A stretch of 64,000 nt of DNA, taken from QHXW01 sp963768075. GTDB taxonomy: Bacteria; Acidobacteriota; Terriglobia; Bryobacterales; Bryobacteraceae. The stretch's first letter is position 1; every line of letters begins with the position of its first letter. This document shows positions 48,838-58,586 of the stretch, piece by piece. The position numbers were made by a program, and so were the translations under genes. Below the pieces are notes generated by a model, which saw only the letters and a program-made list of their open reading frames with translations, made no database searches and was not told the DNA's origin. The stretch is from contig CAVYHD010000040.1 in the NCBI GenBank assembly GCA_963768075.1, forward strand, positions 1 through 64,000, in the 5' to 3' direction.

Positions 48838-49416
48838 TTACTTGGGAGCAGCGGCCGGTTTGGGCGCCGGTACTACGGGGGACTGTGACCCCCCGGCTGC
48901 GGTGGTCGAATTCTTGTCGTACAAGTCGATGACATCCTTAGTGATGTTGATACTCTCGGCGGCGTACAACACCGGCGTCTGCTGGCCACTGATGTCGAGG
49001 ACCAGGATGTAACCGTGGTCCTTGGCGTAGTGCTCGATCACCACCTCTACCCGGCTCCCCAGTTCGTTCATGATCTTCTGTTCCTGCTGATCGAGATCGG
49101 CCCGGGCGTCTTCCATGTCGCGATTGACAGACTTGGTCTTCTGTTCAATTTCGCGTGACAGGCTCTGGCGCGCGGCATCGTCGGTGGCCTTGGCCAGCTG
49201 CGCCTGGAGTTGCTGAAGGTCGGCTTGGCGCTTATCGAGCGCAGCCTTAGCGGGGCCAAAGCGCTGCTGCAAGTCGCTGCCGGCCTTCCTGCCGTCCTTG
49301 GTGGTGGCGATGGCGGCCTGGATATTAATGACACCGATCTTCCCGTTGCTCTGAGCGCCCGCTGCCAAAGCCATGCCTAGCCCGAGTAGTGCGACTGTAA
49401 CTGTCTGATTATTCAC
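48838..49416 (-). CDS. Skp/OmpH-family periplasmic chaperone (second copy)
   Basis: A 192-residue Skp-like protein: signal peptide to about residue 21 (ending AAGAQ), then KIGVINIQAAIATTKDG, a long charged coiled-coil hairpin (DLQQRFGPAKAALDKRQADL to DMEDARADLDQQEQKIMNEL) and the returning strand GYILVLDISGQQTPVLYA. Skp carries unfolded outer-membrane proteins through the periplasm to the Bam complex. It lies 15 bases after a close paralogue and downstream of bamA, so all three probably form one operon. A Pro/Ala-rich tail follows the body. Confidence 0.9.
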   Translation of the reverse strand: MNNQTVTVALLGLGMALAAGAQSNGKIGVINIQAAIATTKDGRKAGSDLQQRFGPAKAALDKRQADLQQLQAQLAKATDDAARQSLSREIEQKTKSVNRDMEDARADLDQQEQKIMNELGSRVEVVIEHYAKDHGYILVLDISGQQTPVLYAAESINITKDVIDLYDKNSTTAAGGSQSPVVPAPKPAAAPK

Positions 49417-49431
49417 GGCTTGCTCCTCAAT

Positions 49432-50019
49432 TCACTTCGCAGGGGCGGGCGGCCTTGGAGCCGGAGAAGCAGCCGTACCGGGCGAGGCCGGCGCGGATGG
49501 CGCGTTCTTGTCGTAAAGCTCAATAATGTCCTTGGTGATCTCGATGGTGTTCGAGGCGTACATTACCGGTGTCTGTTGCGAACTGACGTCCAAGACCAGG
49601 ACATAGCCGTTGTCCTTGGCATACTTGTTGACCACCTGCATCATCCGGCCCAGAAGTTCGCCCATGATCTTCTGCTCATCCTGGTTCAACTCGGCCTGAG
49701 CATCTTCGGTATCACGATTGAGCGACTTGGTTTTCTGGTCGATCTCGCGCACCAGGTTCTGCCGCGCGTCATCGCTCAGCGTGTTGCGGCCGCGGTTGAG
49801 TTGGTCCTGCAGTTGTCCGATTTCCGCCTGGCGTTTTTCCAACTCGGCCTTCTTGGGGTTGAACCGCGCCTGAATCTCACCGGCAGCCTTCTGGCCGTCC
49901 TTGGTGCTGACGAGGGCGCTCTGAACATTGATCACGGCAACCTTGTTGCCGGTTTGAGCAGGCGAATGCAACGCGCCGCAAAGCACCGCGACCGGTAGAA
50001 CGAAGAATATACTTTTCAC
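49432..50019 (-). CDS. Skp/OmpH-family periplasmic chaperone (first copy)
   Basis: A 195-residue paralogue of the next gene with the same plan: signal peptide ending HSPAQ, KVAVINVQSALVSTKDG, tentacle coiled coils and GYVLVLDVSSQQTPVMYA, then a Pro/Ala-rich tail. It begins 73 bases after the end of bamA, the conserved position of skp in many Gram-negative bacteria. The two copies differ throughout their helices, so the duplication is old, and both frames are intact. Confidence 0.9.
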   Translation of the reverse strand: MKSIFFVLPVAVLCGALHSPAQTGNKVAVINVQSALVSTKDGQKAAGEIQARFNPKKAELEKRQAEIGQLQDQLNRGRNTLSDDARQNLVREIDQKTKSLNRDTEDAQAELNQDEQKIMGELLGRMMQVVNKYAKDNGYVLVLDVSSQQTPVMYASNTIEITKDIIELYDKNAPSAPASPGTAASPAPRPPAPAK

Positions 50020-50092
50020 TACGAAGCTCCTTCAAAAATCGGGGGGCGATCGGCCCTTCCCGTACTTATTCTATGCGGTTCCCACACCGAAT

Positions 50093-53056
50093 TTAAAATG
50101 TGCGCCCGATGGTAAACCGGAACATGCTCTTTTGTTCGAAAAACGGATAGGCCTGGCCGAACGAAGCGAGCGAATTGATAAAGGTCGCATTGTTCGGGAA
50201 GTACGACCGGTCAGCCACGATGGGCGGCTGGAGGTACTCCTCAACCCGCAGCGGATTGTATGCCCAGTAGACGCGGAACGGCGCCTGCACCACGGGCAGG
50301 ACCACCTGAATCTCGATTCCGGTAGACATGCGAACATTCTGAGAGCCCGGCGCCAGCACAACCCTGCCGTTAAAAGCGGCCTGCGGGAACTCCTGGTTCA
50401 ACTGCGCCACGCGGCCGGGATTCATGCTCAACTCGCTGGGCAGCAGGATCCGGTTGACGCCGGCATCCAGAAAAAGAGCCAACGTGACCGGCCCGAAAAT
50501 CGGGATGCGATACTCCCAATTCGTGACGGCGTGCGCATCGCCGCCCGGGAAGATGATCTGGTAGATGGGAATGGTCTGGGTGACGGGCACAAATGATGCG
50601 ACGCCATTGGAGTAGACCTTTTGCATGCGCTGCGACCCATCGTTATTCAGCACGCCGACGCTGGCGTCGCTAGCGATGAACGCCACCGGGCTGATGCCCC
50701 AGATTTGGAACCCGCGGATATCCTGCTCACCGCCGATGTACGTGCGCGAGAACGGGGGAACGTCCTTACCGCCGTATCCACTGACCAGCGAGGTGAGGAG
50801 ATGAAACGCCAGAATATGGCGCCGGTGAAGGGGTTGGGATGGAAGTACTTGAGTTCGATGGATGGCCGGATGGTATTCACGTTGCCACCGAGGAAGCTGC
50901 CCGTGAACGCCGTCGAAATGAAAATGCTCTTGCCATTTGTGGGGTTGATGGGATTGTTGACGGTGTTGTAGCTATATGACGGCGTGATGGTGCTGCTGCG
51001 AATACCGGCGAGCGAGTTGGGCCCGTTCACTCCCTCGAAATTGATGTAGGTGAAGTACTGCGTGGCAGCGGTACTGAGCGTCTGGACGTGGGAGATGTCG
51101 TAGCCGTAAGTAAGGCCGACGCGGGCGAAACTGCGTCGAAGCATCTTGCTGACAGAGAACGTGAAGCCCACGCTGTTCTGGATGTAATTCAGCAGATTGT
51201 TGCTGCCCAACGAGTTATATAGCGGAATGAGGTTTTGGCCGCTGAGAATCGAAGCTTCGCGGGCCTGATTGTAATCGAAGCGTGTCAGATATACGCGAAA
51301 TCCCATCTGAATGGGCTTGTCCAGGAAGTAAGGCTCGGTAAATCCCAGGCTCACGGAGCGCAGCCGTGTCCCCAGCTGCGAGTCGAGCGAGAGCGTCTCG
51401 CCAAGGCCCAGAAAGTTATTAGTGGAATAATTCGGTCCGAGGAAGCTGCCCGCGATTCCCGAAACACCTCCATTGAGGCCGATGGAGTTCTTGCCGCGCT
51501 CCTTTACCTTGAGCGTGATATCGACGGTGTTGCTCTGGGTATTGCGCTGCAGGGTGGCGGCTTCCTCCGCCTTCAGAACCTCGAAGTATCCGAGCTGGTT
51601 CAATCGCAGGATACTCAACTCCCATAGGCGCGAATTGTAATGTCGCCTTCATCGAGCAGGATTTCGCGGCGGATGACTTTGTCGCGGGTGGTGGTGTTAC
51701 CGACGAAATCGATGCGGCGCACGAAGAACTGCTTGCCTTCGTCGGCGGTGATGGTCAAGTCGATCTTATCGGAGTTGGGGATGACATCGAAGGAGGCTCG
51801 GGCACGAAATCGATATAGCCGAACTCGCCGTAAGCTTCTTGCATGTTCTCCATGCCTTTGCGAAGTTTGGCGGTGGAGAAAACATCGCCATCCTGCATCT
51901 GAAAGATCTCTGCTGGAGCAGTCGGTGGTGCGGAACAGCTTGATGCCCACGAAATTGGTTTTGTTCAGATGATCAGCGGCCTTCTTCCACGGGAATGGTG
52001 ATATCGGCGTTTTTGCCCGGCTTGTCTGGCTTGATGAGAGGGAGACGGAAGCCATGGCCGCCGACATCGTGGATATTCACCGAGTGGTCGAGGACCCGCA
52101 CCGCGAAGTAGCCCTTGTCCTGATAAAACTGGCGGATGTGCTCCTGGTCCTCCTCCAGCTTGGCGGAATCGTAGGTTTTGGGAAACAGGCCCTCAAAATA
52201 GATGGAGTACGGAACGCCGATGGGATGCAGATTCTTCATGGCGCGAATAATTTCGAGGTCGCTGATGTGCGTCGTTGCCTTCGATATCGATTTTCCCCAC
52301 TTTTACTTTCGGCCCTTCATTTACGTTGAAGGTGATTTCCAGCGAGGAAGGCGGAATCTGGCGAATCTCGGGCTCGACGGTGGCGTATTGCCGGCCGCGC
52401 TCCGCCAGAAACTCTTTGAGCACGACGGCGGCATGCTGCACTTTATTGGGATCGTATTGTGACTCGGTAACCAGCCCGACCTTGCGTTCCTTGAAGCGGT
52501 CCAGCACCTCGGACACAGAGACGGACTTCATGCCTTTGCTGTACGTGATGGAGCGGATGACGCGGCGCTCCGTGATGACAAAGCGCACGATGATGCCGGT
52601 CTTGCCTGGTTCGGTTTCGATGCGAATATCGTCAAAGCGCCCGCTGTTCCAGAGCAACATGAAGTCGCGGTGGATCGCCTCGTCGGTATAAACATCGCCC
52701 TTCCTCGACTGGATGATGCCGCGCAGCATCTCCGGTGACACGCGCCTGGAGCCTTTGAACTGGATGTCCTCGATGACGTTTCCCGCGGGGACGGCCTCGG
52801 GAGCGGCGGGTTTGGGGGCTTCGAGCTGCGGCTGGCCCGGCTGTTGAGGCTTGCCAGTCGCGGGAGCCGCCTCCACGTTCTCGAATGGATTGGCTTTGGA
52901 CGGCTCCTGGGCCGGCTTGGCCTGCTCCGCCGGTTTCGCTCCGCCCTGGCTCTGCTGGGGCGCGGGAGAAGGCGCATTCTGGGACCAGGCGGGAGTGAGC
53001 GAAGTGAGAAAGCAAACCAGGGCGACAGCCAGGCGATTGCGCCTGTTAACACTCAT
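50093..53056 (-). pseudogene. bamA: Outer-membrane assembly factor BamA, broken by at least five indels
   Basis: The gene encodes BamA, the beta-barrel insertase of the outer membrane. Order: signal peptide (SLTPAWSQ), Pro/Ala-rich linker, POTRA repeats starting NVIEDIQFKGSRRVSPEMLR, then KIDIEGN, FFVRRIDFVGNTTTRDKVIR, and a barrel with LGFTEPYFLDKPIQMGFRVY, IGGEQDIRGFQIWG, ending FRFTIGRTF with the terminal Phe of the assembly signal. The frame changes near 52275, 52000, 51925, 51800, 51620 and 50815, often by one base in a short run (a T is missing in GACATTTAC near 51635). Between breaks the protein is fully conserved. Followed by two skp genes. As BamA is usually essential, sequence errors are suspected. 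Confidence 0.9.
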
Positions 53057-53523
53057 GTAAAATATGGATTCCTTTCCACACTACGACCGATCAAGACGCA
53101 AATCTCCCGTACTCCGTTTCAAATCGGAAAAAAATGATAAGGCACCATTGTAGCGAATGGTTCCCCAAGGGACAACGTAGGTCTTTCGCCGGGCCATACA
53201 CACCTCACTGGGCGGCGCTGGCACAGGTAACTGTGGGGACGCAGACCACAAAATCTACGCGATGCACCAAAGAGCGGACTCATGAGAAACGCACTCACGA
53301 ACTCCGTAGCAATCGAAGTTCCCGCCGAAAACCAGCTAGCGGGATGGCGCGGCCAATGGGATGCTCGGCCGAAGTTGCTAGTAGCAGCCGCTCGTTGAAC
53401 GCGACAAGAGTTCGCGAGCAAACGATTCCCGGTACTGGCGGACTACGCCTGCGGCCCTGGTGGGCGTGTGATAAGCTCAACATCTTCCGCATCTGACTAC
53501 ACGTTACTCTTAGGGGGACCATC
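53057..53523. other. 467-base region without a recognisable gene
   Basis: Between the divergent bamA and amine-oxidase genes. Open frames here match nothing I know. It must hold the bamA promoter near its left end. At 53222-53235 a small hairpin, CACAG-GTAA-CTGTG, with a GNRA-type loop is followed by GGGACGCAGACC; this vaguely recalls a GEMM riboswitch core but lacks most of the consensus. Nothing else stands out. Confidence 0.4.
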
Positions 53524-55485
53524 TTGAATCGTTTTGCCAGCCATATATGCGCTGCTTTCCTGGTTGCCGCAGTGGCTCCCGTCAGTTGGGCGGCCGAGCC
53601 GCCCACGCATCCGCTTGATGCGCTCACCTTTCAGGAGTACTGGACGGTTTTCGAAACCATGAAGGCGTCGGGGAAGCTAAACGCGGAGAGCCGCTTCGCC
53701 GGCATTAATCTGCATGAGCCACCGAAAGCGGATGTGCTGCGCTGGAAGGCCGGCGATCCGTTCCCGCGCGAGGCGCTCGCCATCGTCAAGCAGGGCCGGC
53801 AAACGTTCGAAGCGGTGGTGGATGTGGCCAACCGAAAGCTGCTGTCCTGGAGAGAGCGGCCGGGCGTTGAGCCGGCGCTGATCGCGGATGAGTCCGATGG
53901 AGTGGGAGAGCGGTTGAAGGCGGACCCGCAGTGGCAAGCCGCCATGCGGAAGCGCGGCATTACAGACTTCGACACGGTGAACTGCGACGGGGATTCGCCA
54001 GGATACTTTGCGACCCCCGAAGAAAAGGGACGCAGGCTGCAGCGTGTGCGGTGCACAGAGGGCAGGGGCTCCGACGGTGGGGGCCACCCGATCGAGGGCC
54101 TGATCGCAGTGTGGGATTCGGAGGAAGAGAAAATCATCCGGTTGATCGATACGGGCGTGGTGCCGGTTCCGCGCGGGAGCACAGGCTACACTTCCGATGC
54201 GATTCCTCCGCGTGAAGTTCCAGGGCCGATTGCCGTGACGCAGCCGGTTCACGGTTTCCACACCGACGGCACCGAGGTGAGTTGGGAGAACTGGCACTTT
54301 CACTTTCGTATTGATCCGAAGATGGGGGTGGTGGTGACGAACGTGAGCTACAGCGATGCCGGCAAGGCGCGCTCGATTTTGTACGAAGGATCGCTCGCGG
54401 AGATTTTTGTTCCTTACCAGGATCCGGCCGAGGGCTGGTACTACATCACGTTCGTCGACATGGGCGAGGCCAACACGTGGGGCGGCGTGGCGAGCACGCT
54501 CGAGCCTGGCGCGGACTGCCCGGATAATGCGGTGTACTTTGACTCGGTGATCCCGACCTCGCACGGCACACCCTGGCGGCGGCCTCGCACGGCGTGTCTG
54601 TTTGAGCGCGAGGCGGGGGATTTCGCATGGCGGCACAGCCAAGCCGGGTTGCTGACGGAAAGCCGCCGGCGGCGAGACCTGGTGCTGCGGATGATCTCGA
54701 CGTTCGGCAATTACGACTACGCGGTGGACTGGACTTTCGAGCAGAATGGCAGCATCAAGATCGGAGTGGGGGCGACGGGGTCGGTGGAAGTGAAGGCGGT
54801 GCGCAGCCGGACGGTGGCGGAAGATCACGACGGCCAGGATGAACGCTACGGCCACTTCGTCGCCGACAACACGGTCGGGGTGAATCACGATCATTTTTTC
54901 TCTTTTCGTCTGGACCTGGACGTTGATGGACCGGCGAACAGTTTTGTGAAAGAGGAGATGAAAACGGAAAAGCTGCCGGCGAGCAGTCCGCGCAAGAGTG
55001 TGTGGGTGGCGGAGCAGAAAGTGGCCAAGACGGAAGGCGACGCGCAGCTCACGATGATGATGGAGCACCCGGCGCTGTGGCGGGTGATCAATCCCAACGT
55101 AAAGGGGCCCCTGGGATATCCGGTGGGATACGAGATTGCGCCGGGGCACAACGCCGTCTCCCTGATGGTGGATGACGATTGGCCGCAGCAGCGCGCGGGC
55201 TTCATCCGACACAACCTTTGGGTGACGCCTTACCGCGAGGACGAGCGGTATCCGGCGGGCGACTACCCGACACAGAGCCACGGCGGCGACGGGCTGCCGG
55301 CGTGGACCAAGGCAAACCGGCCCATCGAGAACACCGACATCGTGGTCTGGTACACGCTGGGGTTTCACCACGTTACGCGGCCCGAAGACTGGCCCATAAT
55401 GCCGACCGCATGGCATGAATTTGAGCTGCGGCCATTTGATTTCTTCGCGCGCAATCCGGCCGTGGATTTGCCGAAGGTACGGTGA
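53524..55485 (+). CDS. Copper-containing amine oxidase
   Basis: A 653-residue exported enzyme that oxidises primary amines to aldehydes, releasing ammonia and hydrogen peroxide. All catalytic features are visible: the topaquinone precursor Tyr397 in TFGNYDYAV; the catalytic base Asp312 in FVDMGEANTWG, 85 residues before it as in known enzymes; copper ligands His455 and His457 in NHDHFFSFRLD and the third in FHHVTRPEDWPIMP (about 615-616). A signal peptide (HICAAFLVAAVAPVSWA) sends it to the periplasm. Start is a TTG at 53524 after AGGGGGA. It is a single gene followed by ribulokinase 92 bases later; no amine-specific regulator is seen. Confidence 0.92.
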   Translation: MNRFASHICAAFLVAAVAPVSWAAEPPTHPLDALTFQEYWTVFETMKASGKLNAESRFAGINLHEPPKADVLRWKAGDPFPREALAIVKQGRQTFEAVVDVANRKLLSWRERPGVEPALIADESDGVGERLKADPQWQAAMRKRGITDFDTVNCDGDSPGYFATPEEKGRRLQRVRCTEGRGSDGGGHPIEGLIAVWDSEEEKIIRLIDTGVVPVPRGSTGYTSDAIPPREVPGPIAVTQPVHGFHTDGTEVSWENWHFHFRIDPKMGVVVTNVSYSDAGKARSILYEGSLAEIFVPYQDPAEGWYYITFVDMGEANTWGGVASTLEPGADCPDNAVYFDSVIPTSHGTPWRRPRTACLFEREAGDFAWRHSQAGLLTESRRRRDLVLRMISTFGNYDYAVDWTFEQNGSIKIGVGATGSVEVKAVRSRTVAEDHDGQDERYGHFVADNTVGVNHDHFFSFRLDLDVDGPANSFVKEEMKTEKLPASSPRKSVWVAEQKVAKTEGDAQLTMMMEHPALWRVINPNVKGPLGYPVGYEIAPGHNAVSLMVDDDWPQQRAGFIRHNLWVTPYREDERYPAGDYPTQSHGGDGLPAWTKANRPIENTDIVVWYTLGFHHVTRPEDWPIMPTAWHEFELRPFDFFARNPAVDLPKVR

Positions 55486-55576
55486 TTCGGAGTGGCCGCG
55501 AATTTCTCGACCGTGAGCGCGGCGGCGCGATATCTCAGCGGAAACGTTTATTGGCACAAGGAACCGGGATGCTAAG

Positions 55577-57160
55577 GTGAGTATCGTCGCGGGCGTGGAT
55601 TTCGGCACACTGAGTGTCCGGGTCTCAATCTTCGACCACCAAAAGGGCAGACTCGGCTCCGGCGCGGCGGAGTATCCTCTGCAGCGAAAGAAGGAAGATC
55701 CCGACCACGCAACACAGAAACACGCGGATCACATGGAAGCGCTCGTGCTCGCGATGCAGAGAGCGCGGAGCGCGGCGGGCGTGGATGGCCACGAGATCGC
55801 TGCCATCGCGCTGGACACGACTGGGTCGAGTGTGGTGCTGGTGGACGAAAGGTTGCATCCGCTCGATGACTATTACCTCTGGTGCGACCACAGGGCCTGG
55901 CAGGAAGCGGCTGAGATTACGGCGGCAGCGCATGAGATCCAGCTCGAAGCGATCCGTTGGTCGGGTGGTGTGTACTCCTCCGAGTGGGGTTTCGCCAAGG
56001 TGCTGCACTGGCTGCGCAACAACCCGCAAAAACGGGGCCTGATGGCGACGGCGCTGGAACATTGCGACATGGTTGCCGCCACACTTTGCGGGATCACCGA
56101 AGCGGCTGCCATTCCGCGCAGCGTCTGTGCCATGGGTCACAAGTGGATGTGGAACCGGTCGCTCGGCGGTTTCCCGCCGGATGAATTCCTGCGGAAGGTG
56201 GACCCGCTGCTGGGCGGAATCGGGGCAAAACTTTCGGGCCGTTACGCCACCTCCGACCAGATCGCCGGCAGGCTCCACGGGAAGTGGGCCGAGCGCCTCG
56301 GATTGGCGGCGGGAATTCCGATTCCGGTTGGCGCGATCGACGCGCATTGGGATGCGATCGGCGCAGGAGTACGGCTTGGCGATGTCGTGAATGTAATCGG
56401 GACATCCACGTGCATCATGGCCATCAGTGAGCAGCCCAACCTGGTGCCGGGAGTTTGCGGCGTCGTGCCTGGGTCCATTCATCCGCGCTACACGGGAATC
56501 GAGGCGGGCCTTTCGGCGAGCGGTGACATCTTCGACGCAATCGCGAGGCGGGCGAATTCGACCGTGGCTGTATTGTCCGAAGGCCTGGATCGCTACCGCG
56601 CCGGCGAAACGGGCCTGCTGCGGTTCACATGGGACAACGGAGACCGGACGGTGCTGGTCAATCCGGAACTGGGCGGCATGACGCTGGGCTGGCAGCTCAC
56701 GAGCACGGCGCAGGATGAACTATTTGCGGCAATCGAGGGAACAGCGTTTCACACCCGCGTCGTTCTGGAGCGCATGGAGGAGCACGGCGTTGAGGTGCGG
56801 CGCATCATCAATGCGGGCGGCATTCCGCAAAAGAACAAAACGCTGAACCACATCTACGCGAACTTGATAAACAAGCCCATTCTGGTTCCGGAGGGCGACG
56901 TTACCAGCCTCGGCTCCGCGATCTTCGCGTTTCTCGCGGCTGGCACGTTTCGGAGCGTGGAAGAGGCGCAAGACGCTCTGTGCCCGAGCTACAAGACGGT
57001 GCATCCCGACCCGCCGAGCGCGGCCGTGTACCAGGAGCTGTTTCCCGGTTACCGGCGGCTTTATTTCGGCATGGGGCGCAAGGATGCCGAGGCCGTTGAG
57101 ATCGGCGGAGTGCTGCCGGCGCTGCGGCGAATTGCGGCGCGCGTGCGGGGAAGCGCGTAG
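55577..57160 (+). CDS. araB: Ribulokinase (FGGY family)
   Basis: A 527-residue sugar kinase that phosphorylates L-ribulose with ATP in arabinose use. It begins with the phosphate-binding IVAGVDFGTLSVRVSIFD, has ALDTTGSSVVLVD, the substrate region DDYYLWCDHRAW, the catalytic Asp in VGAIDAHWDAIGAG, VIGTSTCIMA, and the C-terminal adenosine site INAGGIPQKNKTLNHIYANL. These are features of AraB rather than xylulokinase or glycerol kinase. GTG start. No araA, araD or transporter is adjacent, which is unusual for this gene; it may act on another ketopentose. Confidence 0.85.
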   Translation: MSIVAGVDFGTLSVRVSIFDHQKGRLGSGAAEYPLQRKKEDPDHATQKHADHMEALVLAMQRARSAAGVDGHEIAAIALDTTGSSVVLVDERLHPLDDYYLWCDHRAWQEAAEITAAAHEIQLEAIRWSGGVYSSEWGFAKVLHWLRNNPQKRGLMATALEHCDMVAATLCGITEAAAIPRSVCAMGHKWMWNRSLGGFPPDEFLRKVDPLLGGIGAKLSGRYATSDQIAGRLHGKWAERLGLAAGIPIPVGAIDAHWDAIGAGVRLGDVVNVIGTSTCIMAISEQPNLVPGVCGVVPGSIHPRYTGIEAGLSASGDIFDAIARRANSTVAVLSEGLDRYRAGETGLLRFTWDNGDRTVLVNPELGGMTLGWQLTSTAQDELFAAIEGTAFHTRVVLERMEEHGVEVRRIINAGGIPQKNKTLNHIYANLINKPILVPEGDVTSLGSAIFAFLAAGTFRSVEEAQDALCPSYKTVHPDPPSAAVYQELFPGYRRLYFGMGRKDAEAVEIGGVLPALRRIAARVRGSA

Positions 57161-57201
57161 TGTTGAATCGCTGCGCACATGTCCCCTAGAGCGACCGTAG
57201 C

Positions 57202-58515
57202 CTAGTCGATGATAGCTTGCGAGGCGAGGATGTGGAACAGACGGTCCAGGGTGAGATCACCGTCCGGGTGTAGCTGCGCCATGAAGACCGTGATCAACTG
57301 CTCCTTCGGGTCAATGACGAACGCCGTGTAATAGAACCCGCCCCAGTTGTATTCGCCGGGCGAGCCCAGCTCCGATAACGGAGATTTGACGCCGTCGATG
57401 CCAAAACCCAGGCCGAACCCTTGATCCGGGCCGATTTTGCCCAGTTGATCGTGCGTCATCAACTCGGTCGTTTTGCGGCTGACGAGGCGGGTGCTGCCGC
57501 TTTTACCACCGTCAAGCATCATCTGGCAGAAGCGGGCATAGTCCATGGCGGTGGAGCACAATCCACCGCCGCCGGAGAAAAGTTTCTTCGGACCGCGAGA
57601 CGGATAATCAGCCGAGTAGGAAAATGCGTCTTCGGTAATCGGCGCGTCGGGGAACCGGCCAAGGCCCTTCTCCGGATACCATGTGTACGCCGTGGCCAGG
57701 CGGTTGAGCTTGTTTTCAGGCGGGTAAAAATATGTATCGTTCATGCCGAGCGGCTCGAAGATACGGGTGCGCAGGAACTCATCGAACTTCATGCCGGAGA
57801 CTACTTCAACCAAGTAACCAAGAACGTCGACTCCCAGGCTGTACTCCCATCGATCGCCGGGATTGAACAGCAGCGGCAGACCCGCCAAGTGCTTCACGCT
57901 ATCGCCAATCGTGCCGTCGTAGGCCAGCAGTCCATGCGCGACATTCGCGTCCTTATACATTTGACCGAGGTCCGGGTTCCAGTGATAGGTGAGCCCCGAC
58001 GTGTGCGTCAGCAGGTTGCGAATGGTAATTTCCCTAGTCGCTGGAATCGTGTAAGGCTTGCCTGACGCGGGTTTGACCAGCACTTTGGGATTCTTGAATT
58101 CCGGGATGTATTTCGACACCGGGTCGTCGAGCAGGAAATGGCCTTCCTCGTATAACATCATCACGGCCAGGCTGGTGATGGCTTTGGACATCGAGCAGAT
58201 GCGGAAGATGGCGTCGGTCTGCATCGGCTTGCCCGCTTCGCGATCCATCATGCCCTGCGCCTTCAGCCAGGCCACATGACCGCGGCGCGCCACCAGTGTG
58301 ACTGCCCCCGCGATTCGCTTCTTGTCGATGCTCTGCTGGACAGCCGCGCCGATGCGCTCAAGCCGCTCCGACGACAGGCCCACGGATTCCGGTTTCGCAA
58401 CCGATAGCCCTTGCGCGGCCGCCGTGAAAGTGGCGGAGAGAAGGCAGACTGCGTACGCGGAACAGGCAATGACATGCCGCGAATAGCCGTTTGTGCGGAG
58501 GTGTTGGTTCATCAT
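57202..58515 (-). CDS. Serine beta-lactamase-like hydrolase (class C fold)
   Basis: A 437-residue secreted serine hydrolase of the beta-lactamase/esterase group. A signal peptide ends near AAAQ, then GLSSERLERIGAAVQQSID, the active-site Ser-x-x-Lys in RICSMSKAITSLAVMML, a YSLGVDVLGYLVE segment where the catalytic Tyr sits, and a KTG-like third box that is not clear. Such proteins are usually esterases or D-aminopeptidases rather than resistance enzymes. Start at ATG 58515 or 58512; an open frame continues upstream but has no family similarity. It follows the cNMP-kinase gene on the same strand after 71 bases. Confidence 0.85.
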   Translation of the reverse strand: MMNQHLRTNGYSRHVIACSAYAVCLLSATFTAAAQGLSVAKPESVGLSSERLERIGAAVQQSIDKKRIAGAVTLVARRGHVAWLKAQGMMDREAGKPMQTDAIFRICSMSKAITSLAVMMLYEEGHFLLDDPVSKYIPEFKNPKVLVKPASGKPYTIPATREITIRNLLTHTSGLTYHWNPDLGQMYKDANVAHGLLAYDGTIGDSVKHLAGLPLLFNPGDRWEYSLGVDVLGYLVEVVSGMKFDEFLRTRIFEPLGMNDTYFYPPENKLNRLATAYTWYPEKGLGRFPDAPITEDAFSYSADYPSRGPKKLFSGGGGLCSTAMDYARFCQMMLDGGKSGSTRLVSRKTTELMTHDQLGKIGPDQGFGLGFGIDGVKSPLSELGSPGEYNWGGFYYTAFVIDPKEQLITVFMAQLHPDGDLTLDRLFHILASQAIID

Positions 58516-58586
58516 TTCACCGGAGGAGAAGTATACAACATTAGGCTTCTCCGCCCCTCCGGCAGACCCGAAACGGCCTCTTCGGC

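Noticed and set aside
53677..55608. 643-codon minus-strand open frame opposite the amine oxidase
   Set aside because: Rich in His/Arg and unlike any family; the plus strand has every catalytic residue of a copper amine oxidase.
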